Assembly (NCBI GenBank): GCA_021786215.1
Contig: JAJYNT010000471.1
Coordinates: 1-6,071, forward strand
From: Chloroflexota bacterium
Lineage (GTDB): Bacteria; Chloroflexota; UBA6077
Reading direction: 5' to 3'
DNA length: 6,071 bases
The notes under the pieces were generated by a model, which saw nothing but the letters and a program-made list of their open reading frames with translations, was not told the origin of the DNA and ran no database searches. Each line of letters opens with the position of its first letter. Positions within the stretch are counted from its first letter, which is position 1. Shown here one piece after another: positions 1 to 5,290 of the stretch. The position numbers were made by a program, and so were the translations under genes.

Positions 1-2
1 AG

Positions 3-1760
3 GGGGCCGTCGAGGGGATCGACGTGGCGGTCACCGAGTCCCTGTCTGGCTACCTGCTGCCCCCGCCTCCGGAGGGTGAGGAGCTGGTCGGCTGCATCAG
101 AACGAGCCTCGAGATCCTGGAGGTGGCGCCGAGATCCATCACCGTGCCGCTCCTCGCCGCGGCCTACCGCGCGGTGATCGGGAGCGTCGACCACAGTCTG
201 CACATCGCCGGGCCCACCGGCGCCGGCAAGAGCGTGCTCGCCGCCCTGGCCCAACAGCACTTCGGAGCCACGATGGACGGCCGACACCTCCCGGCCGGTT
301 GGAGCTCCACCGGGAATGCCCTGGAGCTACTCGCCTTCCTTGCCAAGGATGCCGTTCTCACCGTGGACGACTTCGTCCCGACCGGATCCGCCGCCGACGT
401 CGCCAAGCTGAACAGAGAGGCCGAGCGACTCTTCCGTGGCCAGGGGAACCAGGCAGGCCGCCAGCGAATGACCGCCGACGCCACCCTGAGGCAGGGGAAA
501 CCGCCCAGGGGACTGATCCTCAGCACCGGAGAGGATTCGCCTCGAGGCCAATCGCTCCGGGCCCGCCTCCTCATCCTGGAGGTGGATCCCGGTGACATCG
601 ACTGGTCGAAGGTCGGTAAGTGCCAGCGGAGCGCCGCGGACGGGGTGTACGCGAAGGCCCTGGGCGGCTTCATCCGATGGCTGGCCCCGCGGTACGACCA
701 GCTCCGATCGACGCTGACGGCGAAGATCGCCGCCTACCGGGCCGCGGCCTACCAGGGGAACCTCCATCGCCGTGTTCCGGAGATCGTGGCCAACCTGGCT
801 ATCGGCCTGTCCAGCTTCCTGGAGTTCGCGCACCAGGTCGGTGCCTTCACCGAGGCAGAGTGTGAAGCGTACTGGGCCAGCTGGTGGAAGTCTCTGCTGG
901 AGCCGGCGGCGAAGCAGGCCAGACACCAGGCCGCCACGGAGCCCGCCCGACGCTTCCTCACGTTGCTGGCGGCGGCCTTATCCTCAGGCCAAGCCCACCT
1001 AAGTGACGAGGAGGGGAACACTCCCCCGAATCCCGACGCCTGGGGCTGGAGACGACACACCTCCGTGGTCGCCGCAGGCTACTCGGTAGACGAGTGGCAC
1101 GCCAAGGAGCCAAGGGTCGGCTGGATCGACGGGGAGAACGTCTACCTGTATCCGGAGGCGGCATACGGCGCGGCCCAGAAGCTGGGGACAACGATGGGGG
1201 AGCCGCTGCTGACCTCGTCTCAAACGTTGCACAAGCGCCTGAACGAACAGCACTTCCTGGCCAGCGTCGACGCTACCCGCAAGACCAACACCGTCCGCCG
1301 AAAACATGCCGGGCAGTTGCGCAACGTACTCCATATCAACATCTCAACCCTATCTATGTCAGAGAAAACTGACATTTCCGACAATTCCGCAGACTCGATT
1401 CCGCCGCCCTGGAAAAAGGCCGGCGACGCCGAACAAATGTCAGATTCCGCTCAACCGGTGTCAGTCCAAATGTCAGTTTCTTCGACCTCGCAGAACGGGA
1501 AGGAGTGCGAAGGCAATGTAAGTGTGATAACCGTTGATGAGGCCAGTAGTGATTCTCATGACCCCAATGTCAGAAATGTCAGTAATGTCAGTTTTAGTTT
1601 GGGTACCCCCGTCAACTTTTCTTCAGAAGGCCTCATCACTCCTTCCTGTTCTCAGGGGAATCTGACATCGACGCCTGTAAAAACTGACATTTGGAATCCG
1701 ACAAAAACTGACAACGGCCAAGATCTCGACTCTGGAGGGGTGGAGGTGATCGAGCTATGA
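3..1760 (+). CDS. Replication-type P-loop ATPase (DUF927-like helicase-like protein), 5' partial
   Basis: Probable DNA-replication ATPase of the kind found in phages, plasmids and integrative elements, often as the C-terminal part of primase/helicase proteins. Counting from a GTG at 24, Walker A is GPTGAGKS (63-70) and a Walker B-like AVLTVDDF spans 110-117. Between them is the stretch HLPAGWSSTGNALE, and further on RGLILSTGED and RGQSLRARLLILEVDPGDIDW-type sequence, which I recognise from this family. A basic stretch near residues 420-440 (TNTVRRKHAGQLRNVLHI) ends the folded part. Residues ~445-578 are a polar, Ser/Asp/Asn/Thr-rich, probably disordered tail. The frame is open to the left edge and codes upstream of the GTG (AVEGIDVAV), so I treat the gene as continuing outside the window rather than starting at 24. 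The tail-coding DNA carries the ATGTCAG repeat array. The stop overlaps the next start (ATGA). The ATPase assignment is firm; helicase activity and the DUF927 link are inferred from remembered family patterns. Confidence 0.8.
   Translation, partial: GAVEGIDVAVTESLSGYLLPPPPEGEELVGCIRTSLEILEVAPRSITVPLLAAAYRAVIGSVDHSLHIAGPTGAGKSVLAALAQQHFGATMDGRHLPAGWSSTGNALELLAFLAKDAVLTVDDFVPTGSAADVAKLNREAERLFRGQGNQAGRQRMTADATLRQGKPPRGLILSTGEDSPRGQSLRARLLILEVDPGDIDWSKVGKCQRSAADGVYAKALGGFIRWLAPRYDQLRSTLTAKIAAYRAAAYQGNLHRRVPEIVANLAIGLSSFLEFAHQVGAFTEAECEAYWASWWKSLLEPAAKQARHQAATEPARRFLTLLAAALSSGQAHLSDEEGNTPPNPDAWGWRRHTSVVAAGYSVDEWHAKEPRVGWIDGENVYLYPEAAYGAAQKLGTTMGEPLLTSSQTLHKRLNEQHFLASVDATRKTNTVRRKHAGQLRNVLHINISTLSMSEKTDISDNSADSIPPPWKKAGDAEQMSDSAQPVSVQMSVSSTSQNGKECEGNVSVITVDEASSDSHDPNVRNVSNVSFSLGTPVNFSSEGLITPSCSQGNLTSTPVKTDIWNPTKTDNGQDLDSGGVEVIEL
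1356..1375. repeat. Inverted ATGTCAG pair at the left end of the array
   Basis: ATGTCAG (1356-1362) and CTGACAT (1369-1375) form a perfect 7-bp inverted repeat around a 6-base spacer (AGAAAA). This is the only close head-to-head pair of the array. It could bind a dimer or form a small hairpin. It marks the point where the ATPase fold gives way to the tail. Confidence 0.7.
1566..1592 (+). repeat. Three tandem 9-bp repeats AATGTCAGW
   Basis: Three head-to-tail copies (AATGTCAGA, AATGTCAGT, AATGTCAGT) with a strict 9-base period form the densest part of the larger array. They are followed at once by an AT-rich stretch (GTTTTAGTTT, 1591-1600), an arrangement resembling iterons next to a DNA-unwinding element. 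In protein they read as Asn-Val-Arg/Ser repeats within the disordered tail. Confidence 0.8.
1742..1750 (+). promoter_or_regulatory. Strong ribosome binding site for the TubC-like gene
   Basis: GGAGGTGAT is a full-length match to the bacterial anti-Shine-Dalgarno sequence, 6 bases before the ATG at 1757. It lies inside the end of the ATPase gene. The downstream gene could thus initiate independently as well as by coupling, and it fixes the start at 1757 rather than the in-frame ATG at 1766. Confidence 0.8.
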
Positions 1761-2167
1761 GTCTCATGGGAGGTCTGTTACTGATCCATTTGCGCGGCCA
1801 GGGAGTGCAGCTATCGGTTGACGATGGGAGGCTTAGGGCCGTGGTGCCTAGCCGGCTGATGACCCCGGAGATAAAGGACACGATAGCTATCTACCGGGTG
1901 GAGCTGATCGAGCTGCTGGAGGCCGAGGCCAAGGTGAAGCGGCTGGATGCGGAGATCATGGACCTGATCGAGCGCGCCGGCAACGCGTACGCCAACGGCG
2001 ATTACCCGATGTACGACCATCTGACGGCACGCCGGCTGGAGATGGCGAACGGTCCGTTAATCGACGCCCTGGAGCGGCTGATCGACCTGGCCGGCGACGG
2101 CTGGGTGGAGCTGGTGGAGTCGAAGCCGGTCCAGCCGGTCCAGAGAGAGCTGGTGGGGGTGAGGTAG
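1757..2167 (+). CDS. Small protein with TubC N-terminal docking domain-like region
   Basis: This 136-residue protein has an N-terminal ~55 residues matching the pattern of the TubC docking domain family: LRGQGVQLSVDDGRLR, a proline, then (L/M)TPEIKD and a helix ending in ELIELLE. In NRPS/PKS systems such domains mediate subunit docking. The same fold also turns up as small stand-alone proteins beside replication genes in mobile elements, which fits better here because no synthetase is present. The rest (from ~55) is a charged, helical, possibly coiled-coil segment (EAEAKVKRLDAEIMDLIERA) followed by a second amphipathic helix. The ATG overlaps the ATPase stop by 4 bases, so the two are co-translated and may interact. 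No catalytic motif is visible. The domain call is from pattern memory; the function is unknown. Confidence 0.7.
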   Translation: MSLMGGLLLIHLRGQGVQLSVDDGRLRAVVPSRLMTPEIKDTIAIYRVELIELLEAEAKVKRLDAEIMDLIERAGNAYANGDYPMYDHLTARRLEMANGPLIDALERLIDLAGDGWVELVESKPVQPVQRELVGVR

Positions 2168-3097
2168 ATGGGAGAGACACTTATCGACTGGGCGGACGTT
2201 GTTTGGAACCCGATCACCGGTTGCACCAAGGTCGGTCCTGGCTGTGACCACTGCTACGCCGAACGGATGGCCAAGCGGTTGGCCGGCAGGGCTGGTTACC
2301 GTCAGGACGATCCTTTCAAGGTGACCTTCCACGATGGGGACAAGCTGTTCCTGCCGGTGACCTGGAGATCTGCCCGGCGGGTGTTCGTGAACAGTATGGG
2401 GGATCTCTTCCACAGCGACGTCGAAGATAATTGGATTGACGACGTCATGGACATCATCATCCACCATCCACAGCACGCCTTCATGGTGCTCACCAAGCGG
2501 CCGTGGAGGATGCACGAGTACTTCCACCGGTTGTACGACGGGGGCTGGATCTCTGCGGAGGACGGGTACGCTAAGGGACACCACGAGCCGATCCCCAATC
2601 TGTGGCTTGGTGTCACCACCGAGAACCAGGAGATGGCCGACAAGAGAATCCCCATCCTGCTCCAGGTCCCGGCGGCGGTACGGTTCGTCTCCGTGGAGCC
2701 GATGCTGGGGCCGGTGGATCTGGCGCAATGGCTGAGTGTAACGCCTCGCGATTTCTACGCTCGCCAACTTGTTGATGGTCGCATTCAATCTGGCTACGAC
2801 CGAAACAAGCTCTCCTGGGTGATCGTTGGAGGCGAGACGGGGCCCGGGGCCAGGCCGATGCATCCCGACTGGGTGCGATCGGTGAGGGACCAGTCCCAGG
2901 CAGCCGGGGTGCCCCTGTTCTTCAAGAGCTGGGGAGAGTGGGTGAGTGCCGGCCCCTACTTCGGGGATGGCCCTGATCCCATTGGCCGTCTGGGAGAGGT
3001 GGATGGTCATCCAGTGCAGCGCGTAGGCAAACGTGCAGCCGGCCACCTCCTCGACAACAGAGAGTGGCGCCAGTTCCCGGAGGTGAGCCGTAGCTGA
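2168..3097 (+). CDS. DUF5131 family protein (phage Gp37/Gp68 family)
   Basis: This 309-residue protein carries the family hallmarks. An N-terminal WNPITGCTKVGPGCDHCYAE contains Cys19, Cys26 and Cys29. VFVNSMGDLFH and TKRPWRM follow, then WLGVTTENQ (146-154), VSVEPMLGPVDL (from 174), WVIVGGETGPGARPM (from 217) and FFKSWGEW (251-258). Length is normal for the family. DUF5131 proteins are common in phages and mobile elements and their biochemical role is not established to my knowledge. The clustered cysteines look like a metal or Fe-S site, which is inference. The ATG directly follows the TAG of the upstream gene, with GAGGT 2 bases before it, so it belongs to the same operon. The region around 185-215, before WVIVGGE, looks like the variable part of the family. 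The family assignment is confident. Confidence 0.92.
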   Translation: MGETLIDWADVVWNPITGCTKVGPGCDHCYAERMAKRLAGRAGYRQDDPFKVTFHDGDKLFLPVTWRSARRVFVNSMGDLFHSDVEDNWIDDVMDIIIHHPQHAFMVLTKRPWRMHEYFHRLYDGGWISAEDGYAKGHHEPIPNLWLGVTTENQEMADKRIPILLQVPAAVRFVSVEPMLGPVDLAQWLSVTPRDFYARQLVDGRIQSGYDRNKLSWVIVGGETGPGARPMHPDWVRSVRDQSQAAGVPLFFKSWGEWVSAGPYFGDGPDPIGRLGEVDGHPVQRVGKRAAGHLLDNREWRQFPEVSRS

Positions 3098-3119
3098 GCA
3101 ACTCTCCGCCGGGGAGGCG

Positions 3120-3593
3120 ATGGACATCCGGATCCTAGAGAAGGTGATGGGCTACTCCCACCGGGTGGGACACGAGGTGCCCGTGATCAATCGGCACGAT
3201 GGAGAGTCGATCGAAGCGCAGGAGGTCTGGCTTCGGCCTGGTGATCGGATTTGTCGGCTGTGCGGAGAGGTTCCCCACTTCAGCACCGATTGGGGTACCT
3301 TCGAGATCCTGGTCAGGCATCTCCAAGCCGAGAAATGGCAGGTTACCATGATGCTGGCGGGAACGGATTCCCCGATCCAATACACCGCCGGTCGGGTGCC
3401 GTATCTCTACGTGTCCGGGGCCATCTGCCAGCTTTCCAGGCGTCGGTCCAGTGATCACCGCACTGACGCTCGTAGGCGGAGAGAGTGGGAGATGATCAGG
3501 TGGGACCAATGGTTTCTCTGCGACGTCTTCTGGAGCTGGGGCAAGACGATCATGGAGGCGGGCTGCAGGGCAGCCCTGGAGGCGTATGAGTGA
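3120..3593 (+). CDS. Hypothetical protein with a CxxC motif
   Basis: A 157-residue protein I do not recognise. It has a Cys45-x2-Cys48 pair in ICRLCGE, isolated cysteines at 103, 134 and 149, an Arg-rich patch (SRRRSSDHRTDARRRRE, ~106-122) and a Trp-rich helix (RWDQWFLCDVFWSWGK, ~127-142). No complete second CxxC is present, so a classic zinc ribbon is not supported. The start at 3120 has GGGGAGG only 2 bases upstream. An in-frame ATG at 3147 with AGAAGG before it is an alternative that would remove nine residues. The first 22 bases after the DUF5131 stop are the only gap. The gene's end overlaps the next gene by 8 bases. That it is a real gene follows from RBS, overlap and codon use; no function can be assigned. 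Confidence 0.75.
   Translation: MDIRILEKVMGYSHRVGHEVPVINRHDGESIEAQEVWLRPGDRICRLCGEVPHFSTDWGTFEILVRHLQAEKWQVTMMLAGTDSPIQYTAGRVPYLYVSGAICQLSRRRSSDHRTDARRRREWEMIRWDQWFLCDVFWSWGKTIMEAGCRAALEAYE
3560..3576 (+). other. Perfect 7-bp hairpin upstream of the zinc-ribbon RBS
   Basis: GGGCTGC (3560-3566), a 3-base loop AGG, then GCAGCCC (3570-3576) form a perfect stem-loop inside the end of the preceding gene. It sits one base before the GGAGG (3578-3582) of the next gene. It could influence translational coupling or transcript stability, or could be chance in GC-rich coding DNA. Confidence 0.4.
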
Positions 3594-3792
3594 TATCCCA
3601 GAGAACCTCGTCATCGAACGGGAGTGTCCACTCTGCGGCGGCCGGCTGCAGGTGAAGACGAACAGGGCCACCGGCCACCAGTTCCTGGGTTGCGAGCGAT
3701 TCAGTCTGAACGGCTGCAGCTACACGGAGAGGATCCCGGAGAGCCTCAAGCTTCGCCTTTCCGGAGCGCAGACCCTTCCGGGGATGGAGTAG
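3586..3792 (+). CDS. Small topoisomerase-type zinc-ribbon protein
   Basis: This 68-residue protein consists mostly of one C4 zinc ribbon of the type found at the C-terminus of DNA topoisomerase I. CPLCGGRL (Cys14, Cys17) is followed by basic residues, a TGHQFLGC turn (Cys36), Cys44 and SYTERI. The second pair is spaced C-x7-C, slightly longer than the usual C-x5-C of the family. Such stand-alone ribbons are likely single-stranded DNA or RNA binders. There is no catalytic domain. The ATG overlaps the previous stop (ATGAGTGA), with GGAGG 3 bases upstream. Domain identity is good; the role in the phage is unknown. Confidence 0.8.
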   Translation: MSDIPENLVIERECPLCGGRLQVKTNRATGHQFLGCERFSLNGCSYTERIPESLKLRLSGAQTLPGME

Positions 3793-3795
3793 GAG
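3791..3795 (+). promoter_or_regulatory. RBS overlapping the zinc-ribbon stop codon
   Basis: AGGAG overlaps the TAG stop at 3790-3792 and lies 5 bases before the ATG at 3801 and 2 bases before the ATG at 3798. The spacing favours 3801. It rules out the long in-frame extension reaching back to 3624, which would overlap the zinc-ribbon gene almost completely. Confidence 0.6.
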
Positions 3796-3800
3796 AGATG

Positions 3801-4166
3801 ATGCTGATAGACGACGACGGGAACCAGACAACGCTGGGTGAGGTGCTCGACGGTCTCACGCAGCCGGACTATCTGCACACGCTGGATCGGACCCGACCCT
3901 ACGATGGTCAGCCCCACACGGATCTGGGGGAGAGGGGCAAGCAGGAGGTCCACGGCGTGACGATGCGCGACCTGCGGGACTGCTTCATCCGTGGATGCTA
4001 CGACGCCTCGGGGCTCAGCCCGGAGAACTACCCTCGCGACATCTACGGGCTGCCGTGGGAGGAGATGGATCCCATAGCGGTCTTCCAGAGCATGGCCTGC
4101 TGGATTGAGAAGTACATGGGGATCTTCCCGAACGTGCCGGAGCTTAGAGAGGAGGAGACTCGATGA
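3801..4166 (+). CDS. Hypothetical acidic phage protein
   Basis: A 121-residue protein not assigned to a family. The N-terminus is acidic (MLIDDDGNQTTLGEVLDGL). The C-terminal half looks helical and more conserved in style: VTMRDLRDCFIRGC, then GLPWEEMDPIAVFQSM, CWIEKYMGIFPNVPEL. The DPIAVxQ...E..MGIFPNVPEL pattern resembles small phage proteins I have seen only as hypotheticals. An adjacent ATG at 3798 is the alternative start. The stop overlaps the next gene's start (ATGA, 4163-4166). Function unknown. Confidence 0.75.
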   Translation: MLIDDDGNQTTLGEVLDGLTQPDYLHTLDRTRPYDGQPHTDLGERGKQEVHGVTMRDLRDCFIRGCYDASGLSPENYPRDIYGLPWEEMDPIAVFQSMACWIEKYMGIFPNVPELREEETR

Positions 4167-4351
4167 TCAAGATACGGCTGCATGGAGAGGAACCGGAGAT
4201 CGAGCGGATGGCGGAGCTGGTGAGAGACCTGGAGGTCACCGGCGACATCAGGCTTCTCAACGAGAGCGCTGACTACGCCGACAGGCCCCCGTCCGTCTAC
4301 AAGCGGCGCTACCTGGACGTCGAGGTCACGAGAGAGAGGGTGAGGAGATGA
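4163..4351 (+). CDS. DUF3970-like small phage protein
   Basis: This 62-residue protein has the pattern I associate with DUF3970, a short family of phages of Gram-positive bacteria. MIKIRLHGEEPEIERM (a strand followed by a helix), LVRDLEVTGDIR, then PSVYKRRYLDVEV (a closing strand) suggest a compact alpha/beta fold. GGAGGAG (4151-4157) is 5 bases upstream, and the gene overlaps its neighbours by ATGA on both sides. No catalytic residues are visible and no function is known to me. The family call is moderate because the protein is short. Confidence 0.7.
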   Translation: MIKIRLHGEEPEIERMAELVRDLEVTGDIRLLNESADYADRPPSVYKRRYLDVEVTRERVRR

Positions 4352-4866
4352 AGGCCCTTTCACTAACCCAGCCGTGGGCTTCCCTCGTGGCGATCGGCGC
4401 CAAAGAGATCGAGACCAGGTCCTGGAGCACCAAGCACCGGGGCTGGCTGGCCATCCACGCAGCAAAGGCGATGCCCGGGTGGGCGCGTGAGATCTGCTTT
4501 GATGAGCCGTTCTTTTCGGCTTTTGAGTCAGTAGGAGACTGGGTGCCGGATGCAGATCTGCCGACCACCACGAAGCTGAATCTTCCATTCGGTGCCATCG
4601 TCGCCGTGGTGAACCTCCACCACGTGGGGGAGATTCGCCGCAACCCCCCGGATGGCCAGCCCTACATCTATCCCAAGCCTTGGGTCGTCCGGGGCCCCGA
4701 GCTCGACTTCGGCGACTTCACCCCTGGGAGGTTCGGGTGGATCCTCACGGGTGGCTATCGGCTGAAGGAGCCCATTCCCTGCAAGGGGGCCCTGGGACTG
4801 TGGACCGTGCCGGTAGAGATCGAGGCGGAGATCCGGAAGCAGACCGGACTCAGGAAGGAGGGATAA
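4348..4866 (+). CDS. ASCH domain-containing protein
   Basis: This 172-residue protein is an ASCH domain, a PUA-like beta-barrel fold thought to bind RNA or modified nucleosides. The N-terminal signature is ALSLTQPWASLVAIGAKEIETRSW (from residue 3), with THRG-like KHRGWLAIHAAK (29-40). GAIVAVVNL follows (82-89 region), and the closing GDFTPGRFGWILTGG starts near 122. The length suits phage members of the family. The conserved GxKxxExR-type motif appears as GAKEIETR. The start overlaps the upstream stop (ATGA, 4348-4351), with GGTGAGGAG just before it. The gene sits directly upstream of ssb in the replication operon. Possible roles are RNA binding or nucleoside modification/hydrolysis; no evidence decides. 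Family identity is confident. Confidence 0.88.
   Translation: MKALSLTQPWASLVAIGAKEIETRSWSTKHRGWLAIHAAKAMPGWAREICFDEPFFSAFESVGDWVPDADLPTTTKLNLPFGAIVAVVNLHHVGEIRRNPPDGQPYIYPKPWVVRGPELDFGDFTPGRFGWILTGGYRLKEPIPCKGALGLWTVPVEIEAEIRKQTGLRKEG
4855..4861 (+). promoter_or_regulatory. Strong ribosome binding site for ssb
   Basis: AAGGAGG is a consensus Shine-Dalgarno sequence ending 8 bases before the ATG at 4870. It is one of the best RBSs in the window and fits high SSB production during replication. Confidence 0.8.
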
Positions 4867-4869
4867 CCC

Positions 4870-5241
4870 ATGGCAGGCATAGCGAAGGCGATCTTGATTG
4901 GGTACCTCGGACGTGATCCCGAGTTGAGGTACACCCCGCAGGGCAAGCCGGTGGCGACCTTCAGCGTGGCCACCAGCCGGAGCTACACCGACGCGGAGGG
5001 CGAGCGGAAGGAGGAAACCCAATGGTTCCGGGTGCAGGCATGGAACCGGCTCTCCGAGGTCTGCGGCCAGTACCTGAAGAAGGGGATGAAGGTCTATGTG
5101 GAGGGGCGCCTCTCCACCCACCAGTGGACGGACAGGGACAACCTGGTCCACATCGACATGGTGGTGACCGCCTCGGAGGTCCAGATGCTGGACCGGAAGG
5201 CGGAGAGGTCCGAGCAGGAGGAAGAGGAGATCTCATTCTAG
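4870..5241 (+). CDS. ssb: Single-stranded DNA-binding protein
   Basis: An SSB of 123 residues that coats single-stranded DNA at replication forks. The OB fold spans about residues 5-109: AILIGYLGRDPELRYTPQGK, then VATFSVATSRSY, ETQWFRVQAWNRL (W52, F53, W58), QYLKKGMKVYVEGRL (67-81), HQWTDRD and VVTASEVQMLD. The C-terminus ERSEQEEEEISF ends in an acidic tip with terminal Phe, like the DDDIPF tip of cellular SSBs that recruits partner proteins. The linker between fold and tip is nearly absent, so the protein is much shorter than typical chromosomal SSB (~160-180). This suggests a phage version. The start is set by the strong RBS, 3 bases after the ASCH stop. Confidence 0.96.
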   Translation: MAGIAKAILIGYLGRDPELRYTPQGKPVATFSVATSRSYTDAEGERKEETQWFRVQAWNRLSEVCGQYLKKGMKVYVEGRLSTHQWTDRDNLVHIDMVVTASEVQMLDRKAERSEQEEEEISF

Positions 5242-5253
5242 GGCAGCTGATCG

Positions 5254-5271
5254 GCATTCCGTACGGAATGC
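5254..5271. promoter_or_regulatory. Perfect 18-bp palindrome, putative operator
   Basis: GCATTCCGTACGGAATGC is its own reverse complement. It lies in the 49-base gap between ssb and the next gene, before the purine-rich RBS region (from 5275). No T-run follows, so it is not an intrinsic terminator. A dimeric regulator site controlling the downstream gene, or an RNA processing hairpin, is the likeliest meaning. Confidence 0.55.
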
Positions 5272-5290
5272 TGGAAAGGATGGGTGAGAG

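Larger units (their letters stand above)
1356..1714. repeat. ATGTCAG iteron-like array, putative in-gene replication origin
   Basis: Exact ATGTCAG occurs on the plus strand at 1356, 1437, 1470, 1567, 1576 and 1585. Its reverse complement CTGACAT occurs at 1369, 1662 and 1684. One-mismatch copies are GTGTCAG (1458), ATGTAAG (1516) and CTGACAA (1708). About 0.04 exact copies would be expected by chance in this length over both strands. The copies fall in different codon frames: ATG-TCA (Met-Ser), AAT-GTC-AGT (Asn-Val-Ser) and ACT-GAC-AT (Thr-Asp). The repetition is therefore at DNA level rather than peptide level. Hand-counted GC over 1351-1720 is about 48%, well below the flanks. By analogy with iterons inside lambda gene O, this could be a binding array for an initiator, perhaps the product of the host gene or of a neighbour. 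Autoregulation is an alternative. The array is certain; its function is inferred. Confidence 0.75.

Noticed and set aside
327..926. 199-codon open frame on the minus strand
   Set aside because: Antisense to the ATPase core, which has clear Walker motifs on the plus strand.
1356..1714. CRISPR array
   Set aside because: The repeated unit is only 7-9 bases, occurs in both orientations and has irregular spacing, inside an open reading frame.
2126..2143. Tandem 9-bp repeat CCGGTCCAG x2
   Set aside because: Only two copies, in codon frame (Val-Gln-Pro-type repeats), consistent with a small coding duplication.
1757..2167. NRPS/PKS biosynthetic gene
   Set aside because: The docking-like domain is alone; no condensation, adenylation, carrier or ketosynthase domains are present, and the context is phage replication.
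2057..3127. 356-codon open frame on the minus strand
   Set aside because: It lies antisense to the well-supported DUF5131 gene and the end of the TubC-like gene. Its product is a His/Pro/Arg-rich shadow without family motifs, as expected in GC-rich DNA.
3624..3800. Long 5' extension of the acidic hypothetical gene
   Set aside because: It would overlap nearly the whole zinc-ribbon gene in another frame and read as compositionally odd Arg/Gln-rich sequence. A good RBS precedes 3801.
5254..5271. Palindrome as an intrinsic terminator of ssb
   Set aside because: No T-run follows; the downstream sequence is purine-rich and forms the next gene's RBS region.
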